From NCBI GenBank assembly GCA_035572335.1, contig DATNAW010000184.1:1-5309 (forward strand): a stretch of DNA of 5,309 nucleotides, given 5' to 3'. The notes below the pieces were generated by a model that had not been told where the DNA came from, made no database searches, and worked only from the letters and a program-made list of their open reading frames with translations. Shown in pieces: positions 1-5,309 of the stretch. The position numbers and the translations under genes are program-made. The stretch comes from 66-474 sp035572335. GTDB taxonomy: Bacteria > Pseudomonadota > Gammaproteobacteria > Xanthomonadales > Rhodanobacteraceae. Every line of letters starts with the position of its first letter. The first letter of the stretch is position 1.

Positions 1-1123
1 CCACGTTGTCGAGCATGCGGGTGAAGACCTTCACCACCTCGCGGTACTCGTCCATGTCGAAGTGCGCCTTGGGCCCGAACGGATCGCGCACGAAACGGGT
101 GAGGTTCACCGAGCCCAGCAGGCACGAACCGTACGGCGGCAAGGGCTGTTCGCCGCAGGGGTTGGTCGCGCGGATCTGCTCGCACCACCAGTTGTTGTTC
201 ATCTCGTTGACGCGGTCGATCAGGATGAAGCCGGGCTCGGCGTAGTCGTACGTCGAGACCATGATCATGTCCCACAGGTGGCGCGCGCGGACGTGGCCGT
301 AAATCTTGCACGCGACAAGGCCGTCGTCGCGCACGATGTAGTTGTCGTGGCTGGGCCATTCGCGCCAGACCACGGTGTTTGCGTCGGCGAGGTCGACTTC
401 GTCCTTTTCCTTGACGTGCACCGGGAACACCAGCGGCCAATCGGCGTCGGTTTCCACCGCCTGCATGAAACCATCGGTGATCAGCAGGCTGAGGTTGAAC
501 TGGCGCAGCCGCCCGTCCTCGCGCTTGGCGCGGATGAATTCCTTGACGTCCGGATGCGCGACGTCGAACGTGCCCATCTGCGCGCCGCGGCGGCCGCCGG
601 CCGAGGACACGGTGAAGCACATCTTGTCGTAGATGTCCATGAACGACAGCGGACCGGATGTGTACGCGCCGGCACCCGACACGTACGCGTTGCGCGGACG
701 CAGCGTCGAGAATTCGTAGCCGATGCCGCAGCCGGCCTTGAGCGTGAGGCCCGCTTCGTGGACCTTTTCCAGGATGTCGTCCATCGAGTCGGTGACGGTG
801 CCCGACACGGTGCAGTTGATCGTGGAGGTGGCCGGCTTGTGCTCGCGCGCGCCGGCATTGGAGGTGATGCGGCCGGCGGGAATCGCGCCGTGGCGCAGCG
901 CCCACAGGAAACGTTCGTGCCACTTCTCGCGCAGCTCGGGCGTGGTCTCGACATCGGCCAGCGCGCGCGCGACGCGCGACCAGGTGTCGTCCACGGTCGC
1001 GTCGACCGGTTCGCCCTGCTTGGTCTTCAGTCGGTATTTCTTGTCCCAGATGTCCAGGGATGCCGGTTGCAGGGGGACTTCCGTCACCGCCCGCGCCATC
1101 TGCTGTGCCCGCGCCGTACCCAT
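1..1123 (-). CDS. nrdJ: Class II (adenosylcobalamin-dependent) ribonucleotide reductase, N-terminal 374 residues, cut by the left window edge
   Basis: This cytoplasmic enzyme reduces ribonucleotides to deoxyribonucleotides, using adenosylcobalamin to generate the active-site thiyl radical. I translated the reverse complement; the frame is open from ATG at 1123 to the edge. Residues 22-60 (ASLDIWDKKY onward, then DDTWSRVARAL) are the typical class II N-terminus, with no ATP-cone domain in front. RHGAIPAGRITSNAG (77-91) and INCTVSG (102-108) follow; C104 fits the first redox cysteine. GCGIGYEFS (131-139) and SSAGGRRGAQMG (173-184) are conserved family segments. NPCGEQ at 321-326 gives the catalytic trio N321, C323 (thiyl radical) and E325. 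C334, eleven residues after C323, fits the second redox cysteine. The C-terminal part of the barrel and the regenerating cysteine tail lie outside the window. GGAGGA at 1134-1139 (read on the minus strand) lies 10 nt before the chosen ATG; an in-frame ATG at 1099 is a weaker alternative. It is divergent from the protease gene and probably NrdR-controlled. Confidence 0.96.
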   Translation of the reverse strand, partial: MGTARAQQMARAVTEVPLQPASLDIWDKKYRLKTKQGEPVDATVDDTWSRVARALADVETTPELREKWHERFLWALRHGAIPAGRITSNAGAREHKPATSTINCTVSGTVTDSMDDILEKVHEAGLTLKAGCGIGYEFSTLRPRNAYVSGAGAYTSGPLSFMDIYDKMCFTVSSAGGRRGAQMGTFDVAHPDVKEFIRAKREDGRLRQFNLSLLITDGFMQAVETDADWPLVFPVHVKEKDEVDLADANTVVWREWPSHDNYIVRDDGLVACKIYGHVRARHLWDMIMVSTYDYAEPGFILIDRVNEMNNNWWCEQIRATNPCGEQPLPPYGSCLLGSVNLTRFVRDPFGPKAHFDMDEYREVVKVFTRMLDNV

Positions 1124-1133
1124 CTTGTTCGTA

Positions 1134-1139
1134 TCCTCC
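1134..1139 (-). promoter_or_regulatory. Ribosome binding site of nrdJ
   Basis: On the minus strand GGAGGA is followed by 10 nt and then ATG at 1123. This match to the anti-Shine-Dalgarno sequence supports the start at 1123 over the in-frame ATG at 1099. The spacing is slightly long. Confidence 0.6.
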
Positions 1140-1328
1140 GTGTCCGTTCCGGGTTCTTGTTTTCGATGCCCGGATGCCGACGACCCGGCCGCGCGTCACG
1201 CCTTGCGGCGCCGCGTTGCCTGGGCCTGTTTCAAATGAAGCGCCGCCGCACTGGATTCCATTGCGGGCCGTGCGCCCCGTCCAACCGCCTGATCACCATC
1301 TTCGCCCCCTTGCTCGAGACCGAGTTGA

Positions 1329-1344
1329 AGCCAAATTCTTGGGC
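1329..1344. promoter_or_regulatory. Possible second NrdR box, degenerate copy
   Basis: AGCCAAATTCTTGGGC has the outer dyad CCAA/TTGG and matches the NrdR consensus at about 9 of 16 positions. On its own it would be weak. Its centre (1336.5) lies 32 bp from the centre of the stronger box (1368.5), which is the three-helical-turn spacing known for paired NrdR boxes. That spacing is the main support. On the minus strand AAGAAT (1340-1335) could act as a -10 for nrdJ with TTGTGT (1366-1361) as -35. The 20-nt spacer is too long for a good sigma-70 promoter, so I do not call one. Confidence 0.45.
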
Positions 1345-1360
1345 TTCGCCGCTACCCAAA

Positions 1361-1376
1361 ACACAAGATGTTGTGA
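1361..1376. promoter_or_regulatory. Probable NrdR box, strong copy
   Basis: The 16-mer ACACAAGATGTTGTGA agrees at 13 of 16 positions with the NrdR-box consensus as I know it (acaCwAtATaTwGtgt). The conserved C, wA, AT, Tw and G positions are all kept. NrdR is the Zn-finger/ATP-cone repressor of ribonucleotide reductase genes. Its operators are normally found upstream of nrd genes, and this one lies about 240 bp upstream of the nrdJ start. The match was made by eye against a remembered consensus. Confidence 0.65.
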
Positions 1377-1398
1377 TCACGAGCGAGGCTCAACCGTA

Positions 1399-1431
1399 CG
1401 CCGACCGGCCGGGGCTGTAAAGGGGTCGGCG
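1399..1431. repeat. Inverted repeat beside an A6T3 tract
   Basis: CGCCGACC (1399-1406) and GGTCGGCG (1424-1431) form a perfect 8-bp stem with a 17-nt loop. On the plus strand it is followed by C, six A and three T (1432-1441). There is no T-run on the 3' side on either strand, so it is not a standard intrinsic terminator. It could be a regulatory dyad or a structured 5' element; the A-tract could bend the DNA. Confidence 0.4.
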
Positions 1432-1474
1432 CAAAAAATTTCGCGGGATCGTGCGGAGCGCGCGCCACGGTGCG

Positions 1475-1503
1475 TGAACGCCATGGCGACGCAGCCTGTC
1501 TGA
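1475..1503 (+). promoter_or_regulatory. Candidate sigma-E-type promoter for the Do-family protease
   Basis: TGAACGC (1475-1481) carries the GAAC core of an RpoE -35 element. It is followed by a 16-nt spacer and GTCTGA (1498-1503), which resembles the RpoE -10. The predicted transcript would begin about 30 nt before the start codon. degP/mucD-family genes are known sigma-E targets in gammaproteobacteria, so the context fits. An overlapping sigma-70-like -10, GATAAT (1502-1507), has no good -35 at 17 nt and is the alternative reading. Confidence 0.4.
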
Positions 1504-1529
1504 TAATGAAGCGATTCATTCCCCAGCCC

Positions 1530-1535
1530 GAGGAG
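1530..1535 (+). promoter_or_regulatory. Ribosome binding site of the Do-family protease
   Basis: GAGGAG stands 5 nt before the ATG at 1541 and 8 nt before the adjacent ATG at 1544. The second spacing is closer to the usual optimum, so the true start may be one codon downstream of the annotated one. The mature protein would be the same. Confidence 0.7.
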
Positions 1536-1540
1536 CCATC

Positions 1541-2923
1541 ATGATGTTCGCCGCCCGCCTGCGCCTGCCCACCTTGATCGCGACCGCCGCCCTGGCGACG
1601 GTCTGCGTGCTGCCGGCCACCGCGGGCACGCTTCCGGTGGCGGTGAACGGACAGGCGCTGCCGTCGCTGGCGCCGATGCTGGCGAAGGTCTCGCCCGCGG
1701 TCGTCAACATCTCCTCGACCAGCCACCGGCGCGTCGCGGTGAATCCGTTCTTCAGCGACCCGATCATGCGCCAGTTCTTCGGCCTGCCCGCGGTGCCGCC
1801 CTCGCGCGAGCTGGTGCAGCAGTCGCTGGGTTCGGGCGTGATCGTCAGCGCGAAGGACGGCTACATCCTCACCAACAACCACGTGATCGCCGGCGCCGAC
1901 GACATCAAGGTCACACTCACCGACGGCAAGTCGTACACGGCGAAAGTGATCGGCGCCGATGCACAATCCGATCTCGCGGTGATCCAGATCCACGCGCCGA
2001 ACCTGGTCGCGCTGCCGCTGGCCGATTCCTCGAAGTTGCGCGTCGGCGATTTCGTGGTCGCGGTCGGCGATCCGTTCGGCCTCGGCCAGTCGGCGACCTC
2101 CGGCATCGTCTCCGGCCTGCAGCGCCAGGATTTGCGGCGCAGCGGCGTGCAGAACTACATCCAGACCGACGCCTCGATCAATCCCGGCAATTCCGGCGGC
2201 GCGCTGGTGAACCTCGATGGCGAGCTGGTCGGCATCAATTCGATGATCTACTCGCCGTCGGGCGCGAGCGCGGGCCTGGGCTTCGCGATTCCCACCAACC
2301 TGGCCGCGGACGTGATGAAGCAGCTGATCGCGCACGGCAAGGTCGAGCGCGGCACGCTCGGCGTCGATGCGCAGGATCTGAATCCGCGCGTCGCAGCCGC
2401 GTTGGGCATCAAGGCGTCGCAGGGGGCGCTGATCACCAACGTGCTGCCTGACTCACCCGCGGCGAAAGCGGGACTGAAACCAGGCGATCTCGTCACGCGC
2501 GTGAACGGAAAGCCCGTCACCGACGCGCAGGACTTGCGCAATGCGCAAGGCCTGGCGCCGGTCGGCAGCACGCTGGCGCTGGGCATCGATCGCGGCGGCA
2601 AGCCGCTCACGATCGATGCGAAATTGACGGCGGTCAGCACGCAGGCGAGCGGCGCTTCGCTCGATCCGCGGCTTGCCGGGGCGAGCTTCAGCGACACACC
2701 TACCGGCGACGAGGGCGTCGAAGGCGTGAGTGTTTCGAACGTCGTGCCCGGCAGCCGCGCGGAGCGCAATGGACTCGCGAGCGGCGACGTGCTGGTCGGC
2801 GTCAACAACGTGGCGACGCCCGACCTCGCGCAATTGCGCCGGATGTTCGCGCAGCACCCGCGCGTATTGCTGCTGGCGCTGGTACGCGATGGACAACTGG
2901 TGCAGATACAGATCGGCGGGTGA
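1541..2923 (+). CDS. degQ: Periplasmic Do-family (HtrA) serine endopeptidase, DegQ/MucD type
   Basis: This is an exported trypsin-like protease and chaperone that degrades or refolds misfolded envelope proteins; family members work as trimers or larger cages. The 460-residue product has a signal peptide, with R6 and R8, a hydrophobic core at about 9-24, and likely cleavage after ATA at 26-28. The protease domain covers roughly 45-265. The catalytic triad is H114 (in TNNHVI), D144 (in SDLAVIQI) and S218 (in GNSGGALV). Two PDZ domains follow, at about 269-365 and 378-458. The stretch before QQSLGSGV (62-94) lacks the long Gln- and Cys-containing LA loop of E. coli DegP, and the length matches DegQ/MucD. 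DegP, DegQ and MucD cannot be separated firmly by eye. C22 lies in the signal peptide but V21 does not fit a lipobox. No rpoE or rseA partner is visible: the upstream gene is divergent nrdJ. Confidence 0.95.
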   Translation: MMFAARLRLPTLIATAALATVCVLPATAGTLPVAVNGQALPSLAPMLAKVSPAVVNISSTSHRRVAVNPFFSDPIMRQFFGLPAVPPSRELVQQSLGSGVIVSAKDGYILTNNHVIAGADDIKVTLTDGKSYTAKVIGADAQSDLAVIQIHAPNLVALPLADSSKLRVGDFVVAVGDPFGLGQSATSGIVSGLQRQDLRRSGVQNYIQTDASINPGNSGGALVNLDGELVGINSMIYSPSGASAGLGFAIPTNLAADVMKQLIAHGKVERGTLGVDAQDLNPRVAAALGIKASQGALITNVLPDSPAAKAGLKPGDLVTRVNGKPVTDAQDLRNAQGLAPVGSTLALGIDRGGKPLTIDAKLTAVSTQASGASLDPRLAGASFSDTPTGDEGVEGVSVSNVVPGSRAERNGLASGDVLVGVNNVATPDLAQLRRMFAQHPRVLLLALVRDGQLVQIQIGG

Positions 2924-2960
2924 GCCGAGCTTTCGTGGGAGGCCAGTGGCATCTCACGCA

Positions 2961-2994
2961 GACGGCGTGGCGCGCGGAAGCGCGCCCGAACGTC
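2961..2994. terminator. GC-rich hairpin after the protease gene, possible terminator without a U-tract
   Basis: GGCGCGC (2969-2975), GGAA loop, GCGCGCC (2980-2986) is a perfect 7-bp stem. GACG (2961-2964) and CGTC (2991-2994) extend it across a 4x4 internal loop. It begins 37 nt after the stop codon. No T-run follows on either strand, so it is not a canonical intrinsic terminator. It may stabilise the mRNA 3' end, assist Rho-dependent ending, or be part of a dispersed intergenic repeat. Confidence 0.4.
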
Positions 2995-3055
2995 GAGGGC
3001 AGCCGCAGGCGAGCGCCATGTGCGGGCCGGCAAGCGCGGCATGGACGCCTGCTCG

Positions 3056-3069
3056 CGTTTCTTGAAACG
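3056..3069. repeat. Short perfect dyad upstream of the PBP-LysM gene
   Basis: CGTTTC-TT-GAAACG is a perfect 6-bp inverted repeat with a 2-base centre. The spacer is too short for a good hairpin, so if functional it would be an operator-like protein-binding site. It lies about 40 bp upstream of the candidate -35 element of the next gene. I cannot match it to a known regulator. Confidence 0.25.
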
Positions 3070-3110
3070 TGAGCCACATCAGCGAACGTCCTTCGGGAAA
3101 CTGAACGGCG

Positions 3111-3141
3111 TTGCCGCAAGTGCAATCGATTCCGCCATAAT
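3111..3141 (+). promoter_or_regulatory. Candidate sigma-70 promoter of the PBP-LysM gene
   Basis: TTGCCG (3111-3116) and CATAAT (3136-3141) match the -35 at 4 of 6 and the -10 at 5 of 6 positions. The 19-nt spacer is longer than ideal. Transcription would start near 3148, giving a leader of about 37 nt before ATG at 3185. This position also supports starting the protein at 3185, not at the in-frame ATG at 3020, which lies upstream of the promoter. Confidence 0.35.
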
Positions 3142-3184
3142 CGTGCGGCCCCTTCTCCCACACCGTCACCTCGGTAAATCGTTC

Positions 3185-4477
3185 ATGTCAGCACGTTCGT
3201 TGAGTCTGCTCGCAGCGTCTTTTTCCCTCGCCCTTGCCATCGCCGCCACGGCGGCTTCCGCCAAACACTCCTCCAAGCGCCACTCCGAAGTCCGACACCA
3301 TGCGGCGGACTCCGGTCCGGCGCTGATCGTGCGCGGCGACCAGGTCAGCACCGAAGGCCTCGTCGATGCGGTCGCGGAAGCCTTCGCAGATACCGGCGAG
3401 GGGCATCTCGAAGTCACGCCGTTCAACACGATCGACGGCATCGACCAGGCGTTGTCCGGCAGCGTCGACATCGCGGCAAGCGCGCGGCCGGGGTATTACA
3501 AGCGCACGCAGGAAGCGGGCCTCACCTTCACGCCGGTGGCCTGGGACGCGTTGGTGCTGATCACCAACGAAGCCAACCCGGTGAACAGCCTGACCTTGCG
3601 GCAGGTGCACGAGATCTACTACGGCAAGATCACCAACTGGTCGCAGGTCGGCGGCCCGGACGAAAAGATCGATCTCGAAGGCGTATTCCCGAAGCTGGAC
3701 GGGTTGCAGTTCAGTTTCCGCCGCCTGATGTTCGGCAACGGCGACAACCCGGTCGCGGTGCCGCGCCTCCTCATCAACGTCGATTCGCTGCAGCAGGAGG
3801 TGTCGCTGAATCCCAAGGCGCTGGCGCTGTCGACGCTGGTGCACGCGCGCCGCCAGCAGGGCATCAAGATCATTCCGATCGAAGGCGTGACGCCGAGCCT
3901 CGCCACGCTGGAGAACGCGACGTATCCGCTGCCGCTGACGATTTACCTGGCCTACAAGGCCGACAGTCCGAAGCTGGCGACGATCCAGAAATTCCTCACG
4001 TTCCTCGGCGGCGACAAAGCCGCGGGCATCCTGCGCGACCATGACCTGCTGCCGTACGCGCAGGCGGTGGTGCTGAACGCCAAGAGCGAGAAGGACCGCA
4101 TCAACCTGCTCGGCGCGAAGATGGTCGCGGAAGGCTTGCCGGCCGAATACGCGCCGGGTGCCGAGTTCGAGCGCCTGTCCAGCGAATCCGCGGATTTCGC
4201 CCACGCAATGCGGCTGCAGCAGGCTGCCGCCGACCAGGTCGCCTCGGCCAACCAGCAGCGCATCGCGATGGCGCAGGCGGCGGGCGTCAATCCATCGCCG
4301 CAGGCCACGTCATCGGCGCCGGTTTCGCAGACGGCCGCGTACACCGTGGTCAGCGGCGATACGCTGTCGAAGATCGCGAAGAAAAATTCGGTCAGCGTCG
4401 ATGACCTGCGCAAGTGGAACGGCTTGCACAGCGACATGCTGCAGGTGGGGCAGGTGCTGAAAACCAGTGCGCAGTGA
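3185..4477 (+). CDS. Exported PstS-like substrate-binding domain fused to a C-terminal LysM domain
   Basis: The 430-residue product starts with a signal peptide (1-26, cleavage after ASA at 24-26) and a basic His/Lys/Arg/Ser-rich linker (27-42). A PstS/PBP-like domain spans about 46-295. Family marks are SGSVDIAASARP (91-102), VAWDALVLITN (118-128) and LRQVHEIYYGKITNWSQVGG (138-157). The Ser-Gly-Thr phosphate-binding loop expected after the DG is replaced by DGLQFSFRRLMFG (172-184), so phosphate binding is doubtful. A charged, Ala/Gln-rich, probably helical stretch (300-367) and a Pro/Ser linker (368-384) lead to a LysM domain at 385-427 (YTVVSGDTLSKIAKKNSVSV...). LysM domains bind peptidoglycan glycans, so the protein is probably anchored to the periplasmic wall. 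I chose ATG 3185 because it begins an ideal signal peptide; the frame stays open back to 3020 but that extension would bury the signal. No pstCAB or phoU genes adjoin it. The ribosome binding site is weak. The role is unknown. Confidence 0.85.
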   Translation: MSARSLSLLAASFSLALAIAATAASAKHSSKRHSEVRHHAADSGPALIVRGDQVSTEGLVDAVAEAFADTGEGHLEVTPFNTIDGIDQALSGSVDIAASARPGYYKRTQEAGLTFTPVAWDALVLITNEANPVNSLTLRQVHEIYYGKITNWSQVGGPDEKIDLEGVFPKLDGLQFSFRRLMFGNGDNPVAVPRLLINVDSLQQEVSLNPKALALSTLVHARRQQGIKIIPIEGVTPSLATLENATYPLPLTIYLAYKADSPKLATIQKFLTFLGGDKAAGILRDHDLLPYAQAVVLNAKSEKDRINLLGAKMVAEGLPAEYAPGAEFERLSSESADFAHAMRLQQAAADQVASANQQRIAMAQAAGVNPSPQATSSAPVSQTAAYTVVSGDTLSKIAKKNSVSVDDLRKWNGLHSDMLQVGQVLKTSAQ

Positions 4478-4490
4478 TGCGCACTTTGAC

Positions 4491-4496
4491 AGGGGA
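4491..4496 (+). promoter_or_regulatory. Ribosome binding site of the M17 aminopeptidase gene
   Basis: AGGGGA stands 6 nt before ATG at 4503 and lies inside the 25-nt gap after the PBP-LysM gene. No promoter or terminator is visible in that gap, which supports co-transcription of the two genes. Confidence 0.6.
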
Positions 4497-4502
4497 TCGG
4501 TC

Positions 4503-5309
4503 ATGCAGGGATTGAGCGCAGACCGGCACGGCCGCCGCGCCACCCCGTTGACGCCGGTCACGCGTCGCGCGTGGCCGGCTTTGGCGAAGACGCTCGGCGC
4601 GCGCCAGCAACGCTGGGCGCAATCCAGCGGTTTCGAAGGCCAGGCGGGCGCGTTCTGCCTGTTGCCGGATGCGCAAGGCGGCACCGCGCGCGTGGTCTGC
4701 GGCATCGATGCCTCATCACCGCCGTTCGCGCTGGGTGGATTGCCGTATCGTCTGCCCGCCAACGACTACCGCCTCGACGGCGATGCGCTCGCGCCGCACG
4801 ATGCCGCGCTCGGGTGGGCGCTGGGCAGTTACCGCTTCACGAAGTATCACGCGCCACACACCGAACCCGCGCGGCTGCTGCTGCCGCGCAAGGTGCTGGA
4901 CGAAGTCGAGCCGATGGTCGATGCGATCACGCGCCTGCGCGACCTGATCAACACGACCGCGCAGGATCTCGGGCCCGCCGAACTCTGCGTCGCGGTGCGC
5001 GAAGTCGCCGATTGCTTCGGCGCGAAGTGCCGCGAGTGGAGCGGCGACGGCTTGCTGAAGGCGGGCTTCCCGACCGTACACGCGGTCGGCCGCGCCAGCC
5101 CGCGCGCGCCGCGCGTGATCGAGATGCGCTGGGGCGATCCGAAGCAGCCTTTGTTGGCACTGGTCGGCAAGGGCGTGTGCTTCGACACCGGCGGACTCGA
5201 TCTCAAGACCCACGACGGCATGCGCTGGATGAAGAAGGACATGGGCGGTGCCGCGCACGCGCTCGCGCTGGCGCAGCTGGTGATGGCGTCGAATCTGCCC
5301 GTGCAGCTG
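4503..5309 (+). CDS. M17 leucyl aminopeptidase-family protein, N-terminal 269 residues, cut by the right window edge
   Basis: M17 enzymes are cytoplasmic two-metal hexamers that release N-terminal amino acids from peptides. The visible part covers the variable N-terminal domain (about 1-145) and the start of the catalytic domain. Diagnostic motifs are VGKGVCFDTGGLDLK (221-235) and MKKDMGGAA (243-251). Predicted metal ligands are K223, D228 and D246, with K235 as the catalytic lysine. The intervals K223-D228 (5), K223-K235 (12) and D228-D246 (18) equal those of E. coli PepA residues K270, D275, K282 and D293. INTTAQDLGPAEL (149-161) is the counterpart of the usual NTPxN..TP linker segment. The later NTDAEGR-type motif, with the remaining ligands, lies beyond the edge. 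No signal peptide is seen. The protein seems to belong to the PepA-like paralogue group more than to PepA itself, so I give no symbol. It follows the PBP-LysM gene by 25 nt and probably shares its transcript. Confidence 0.93.
   Translation, partial: MQGLSADRHGRRATPLTPVTRRAWPALAKTLGARQQRWAQSSGFEGQAGAFCLLPDAQGGTARVVCGIDASSPPFALGGLPYRLPANDYRLDGDALAPHDAALGWALGSYRFTKYHAPHTEPARLLLPRKVLDEVEPMVDAITRLRDLINTTAQDLGPAELCVAVREVADCFGAKCREWSGDGLLKAGFPTVHAVGRASPRAPRVIEMRWGDPKQPLLALVGKGVCFDTGGLDLKTHDGMRWMKKDMGGAAHALALAQLVMASNLPVQL

Larger units (their letters stand above)
1124..1540. other. Divergent intergenic region between nrdJ and the Do-family protease
   Basis: These 417 bases contain no convincing full-length gene. 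They are visibly less GC-rich than the flanking genes, especially around 1329-1380 and 1420-1445. From the nrdJ side they hold the nrdJ ribosome binding site, a possible 22-codon reading frame (1231-1299, minus), and two NrdR-like dyads (1329-1344 and 1361-1376). An inverted repeat (1399-1431) next to an A6T3 tract follows, then a sigma-E-like promoter and ribosome binding site for the protease. Long open frames that cross into this region on the plus strand are shadows of nrdJ. Confidence 0.8.

Noticed and set aside
1373..1380. GTGATCAC palindrome as a CRP/FNR-type site
   Set aside because: It lacks the spaced TGTGA-N6-TCACA arrangement and overlaps the better explained NrdR-like box.
1124..1400. 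Cobalamin riboswitch in the nrdJ leader
   Set aside because: I could not find the conserved B12-box core or the expected stem arrangement on the minus strand. Class II genes use B12 as a cofactor and are not the usual target of such riboswitches.
62..1420. Long plus-strand open frame of 452 codons opposite nrdJ
   Set aside because: It is a composition shadow. The opposite strand encodes an unmistakable class II ribonucleotide reductase with the NPCGEQ motif, and this frame shows no recognisable domain.
1541..1630. Lipoprotein signal in the protease (C22)
   Set aside because: Residues A19-T20-V21-C22 do not fit a lipobox, since the position before Cys should be Gly, Ala or Ser. A standard ATA cleavage site follows.
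1352..2335. Minus-strand open frame of 327 codons opposite the protease
   Set aside because: It has Arg/His/Asp-rich low-complexity composition typical of an antisense shadow in GC-rich DNA, and it overlaps the complete catalytic domain of the protease.
3020..3184. N-terminal extension of the PBP-LysM protein to the in-frame ATG at 3020
   Set aside because: It would place 55 residues before a clear signal peptide and would start upstream of the candidate promoter.
3100..3190. Pho box upstream of the PstS-like gene
   Set aside because: Only isolated TGTCA or GTCAC fragments occur; there is no pair of CTGTCAT-like repeats at 11-bp spacing.
3188..4204. Minus-strand open frame of 338 codons opposite the PBP-LysM gene
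   Set aside because: It is another shadow, rich in Arg, Val and Gln with no domain. The plus strand carries a signal peptide, PBP domain and LysM.

Overview
The window looks like chromosomal core sequence from a high-GC gammaproteobacterium. The Xanthomonadales (Xanthomonadaceae or Rhodanobacteraceae type) are the best guess. This rests on strongly GC-rich third codon positions, a class II B12-dependent ribonucleotide reductase, a DegQ/MucD-type protease, and an M17 aminopeptidase of the style common in that group. The lineage is an inference and was not tested by any search. I see no insertion sequence, phage gene, CRISPR array, tRNA or rRNA.

Layout. Positions 1-1123 (minus strand) hold the first 374 codons of nrdJ, an adenosylcobalamin-dependent ribonucleotide reductase that runs off the left edge. 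A 417-base divergent intergenic region (1124-1540) separates it from a periplasmic Do-family serine protease (1541-2923, plus strand). This gap holds the most informative regulatory sequence in the window. There are two dyads centred 32 bp apart that resemble tandem NrdR boxes, a possible 22-codon upstream reading frame before nrdJ, an inverted repeat beside an A/T tract, and a sigma-E-like promoter just upstream of the protease.

After the protease, a 261-base gap carries a GC-rich hairpin and a probable promoter. Next comes a secreted protein of 430 residues (3185-4477) that joins a PstS-like periplasmic-binding domain to a C-terminal LysM domain. An M17 leucyl aminopeptidase-family gene follows after 25 bases (4503 to the right edge, incomplete) and is probably co-transcribed with it.

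How they work together. nrdJ makes deoxyribonucleotides and is probably repressed by NrdR. The protease and the PBP-LysM protein are both exported envelope proteins. The aminopeptidase is a cytoplasmic peptide-degrading enzyme. Nothing suggests one dedicated pathway. The least ordinary items are the PBP-LysM fusion, whose phosphate-binding loop appears degenerate, and the tandem NrdR-like operators.
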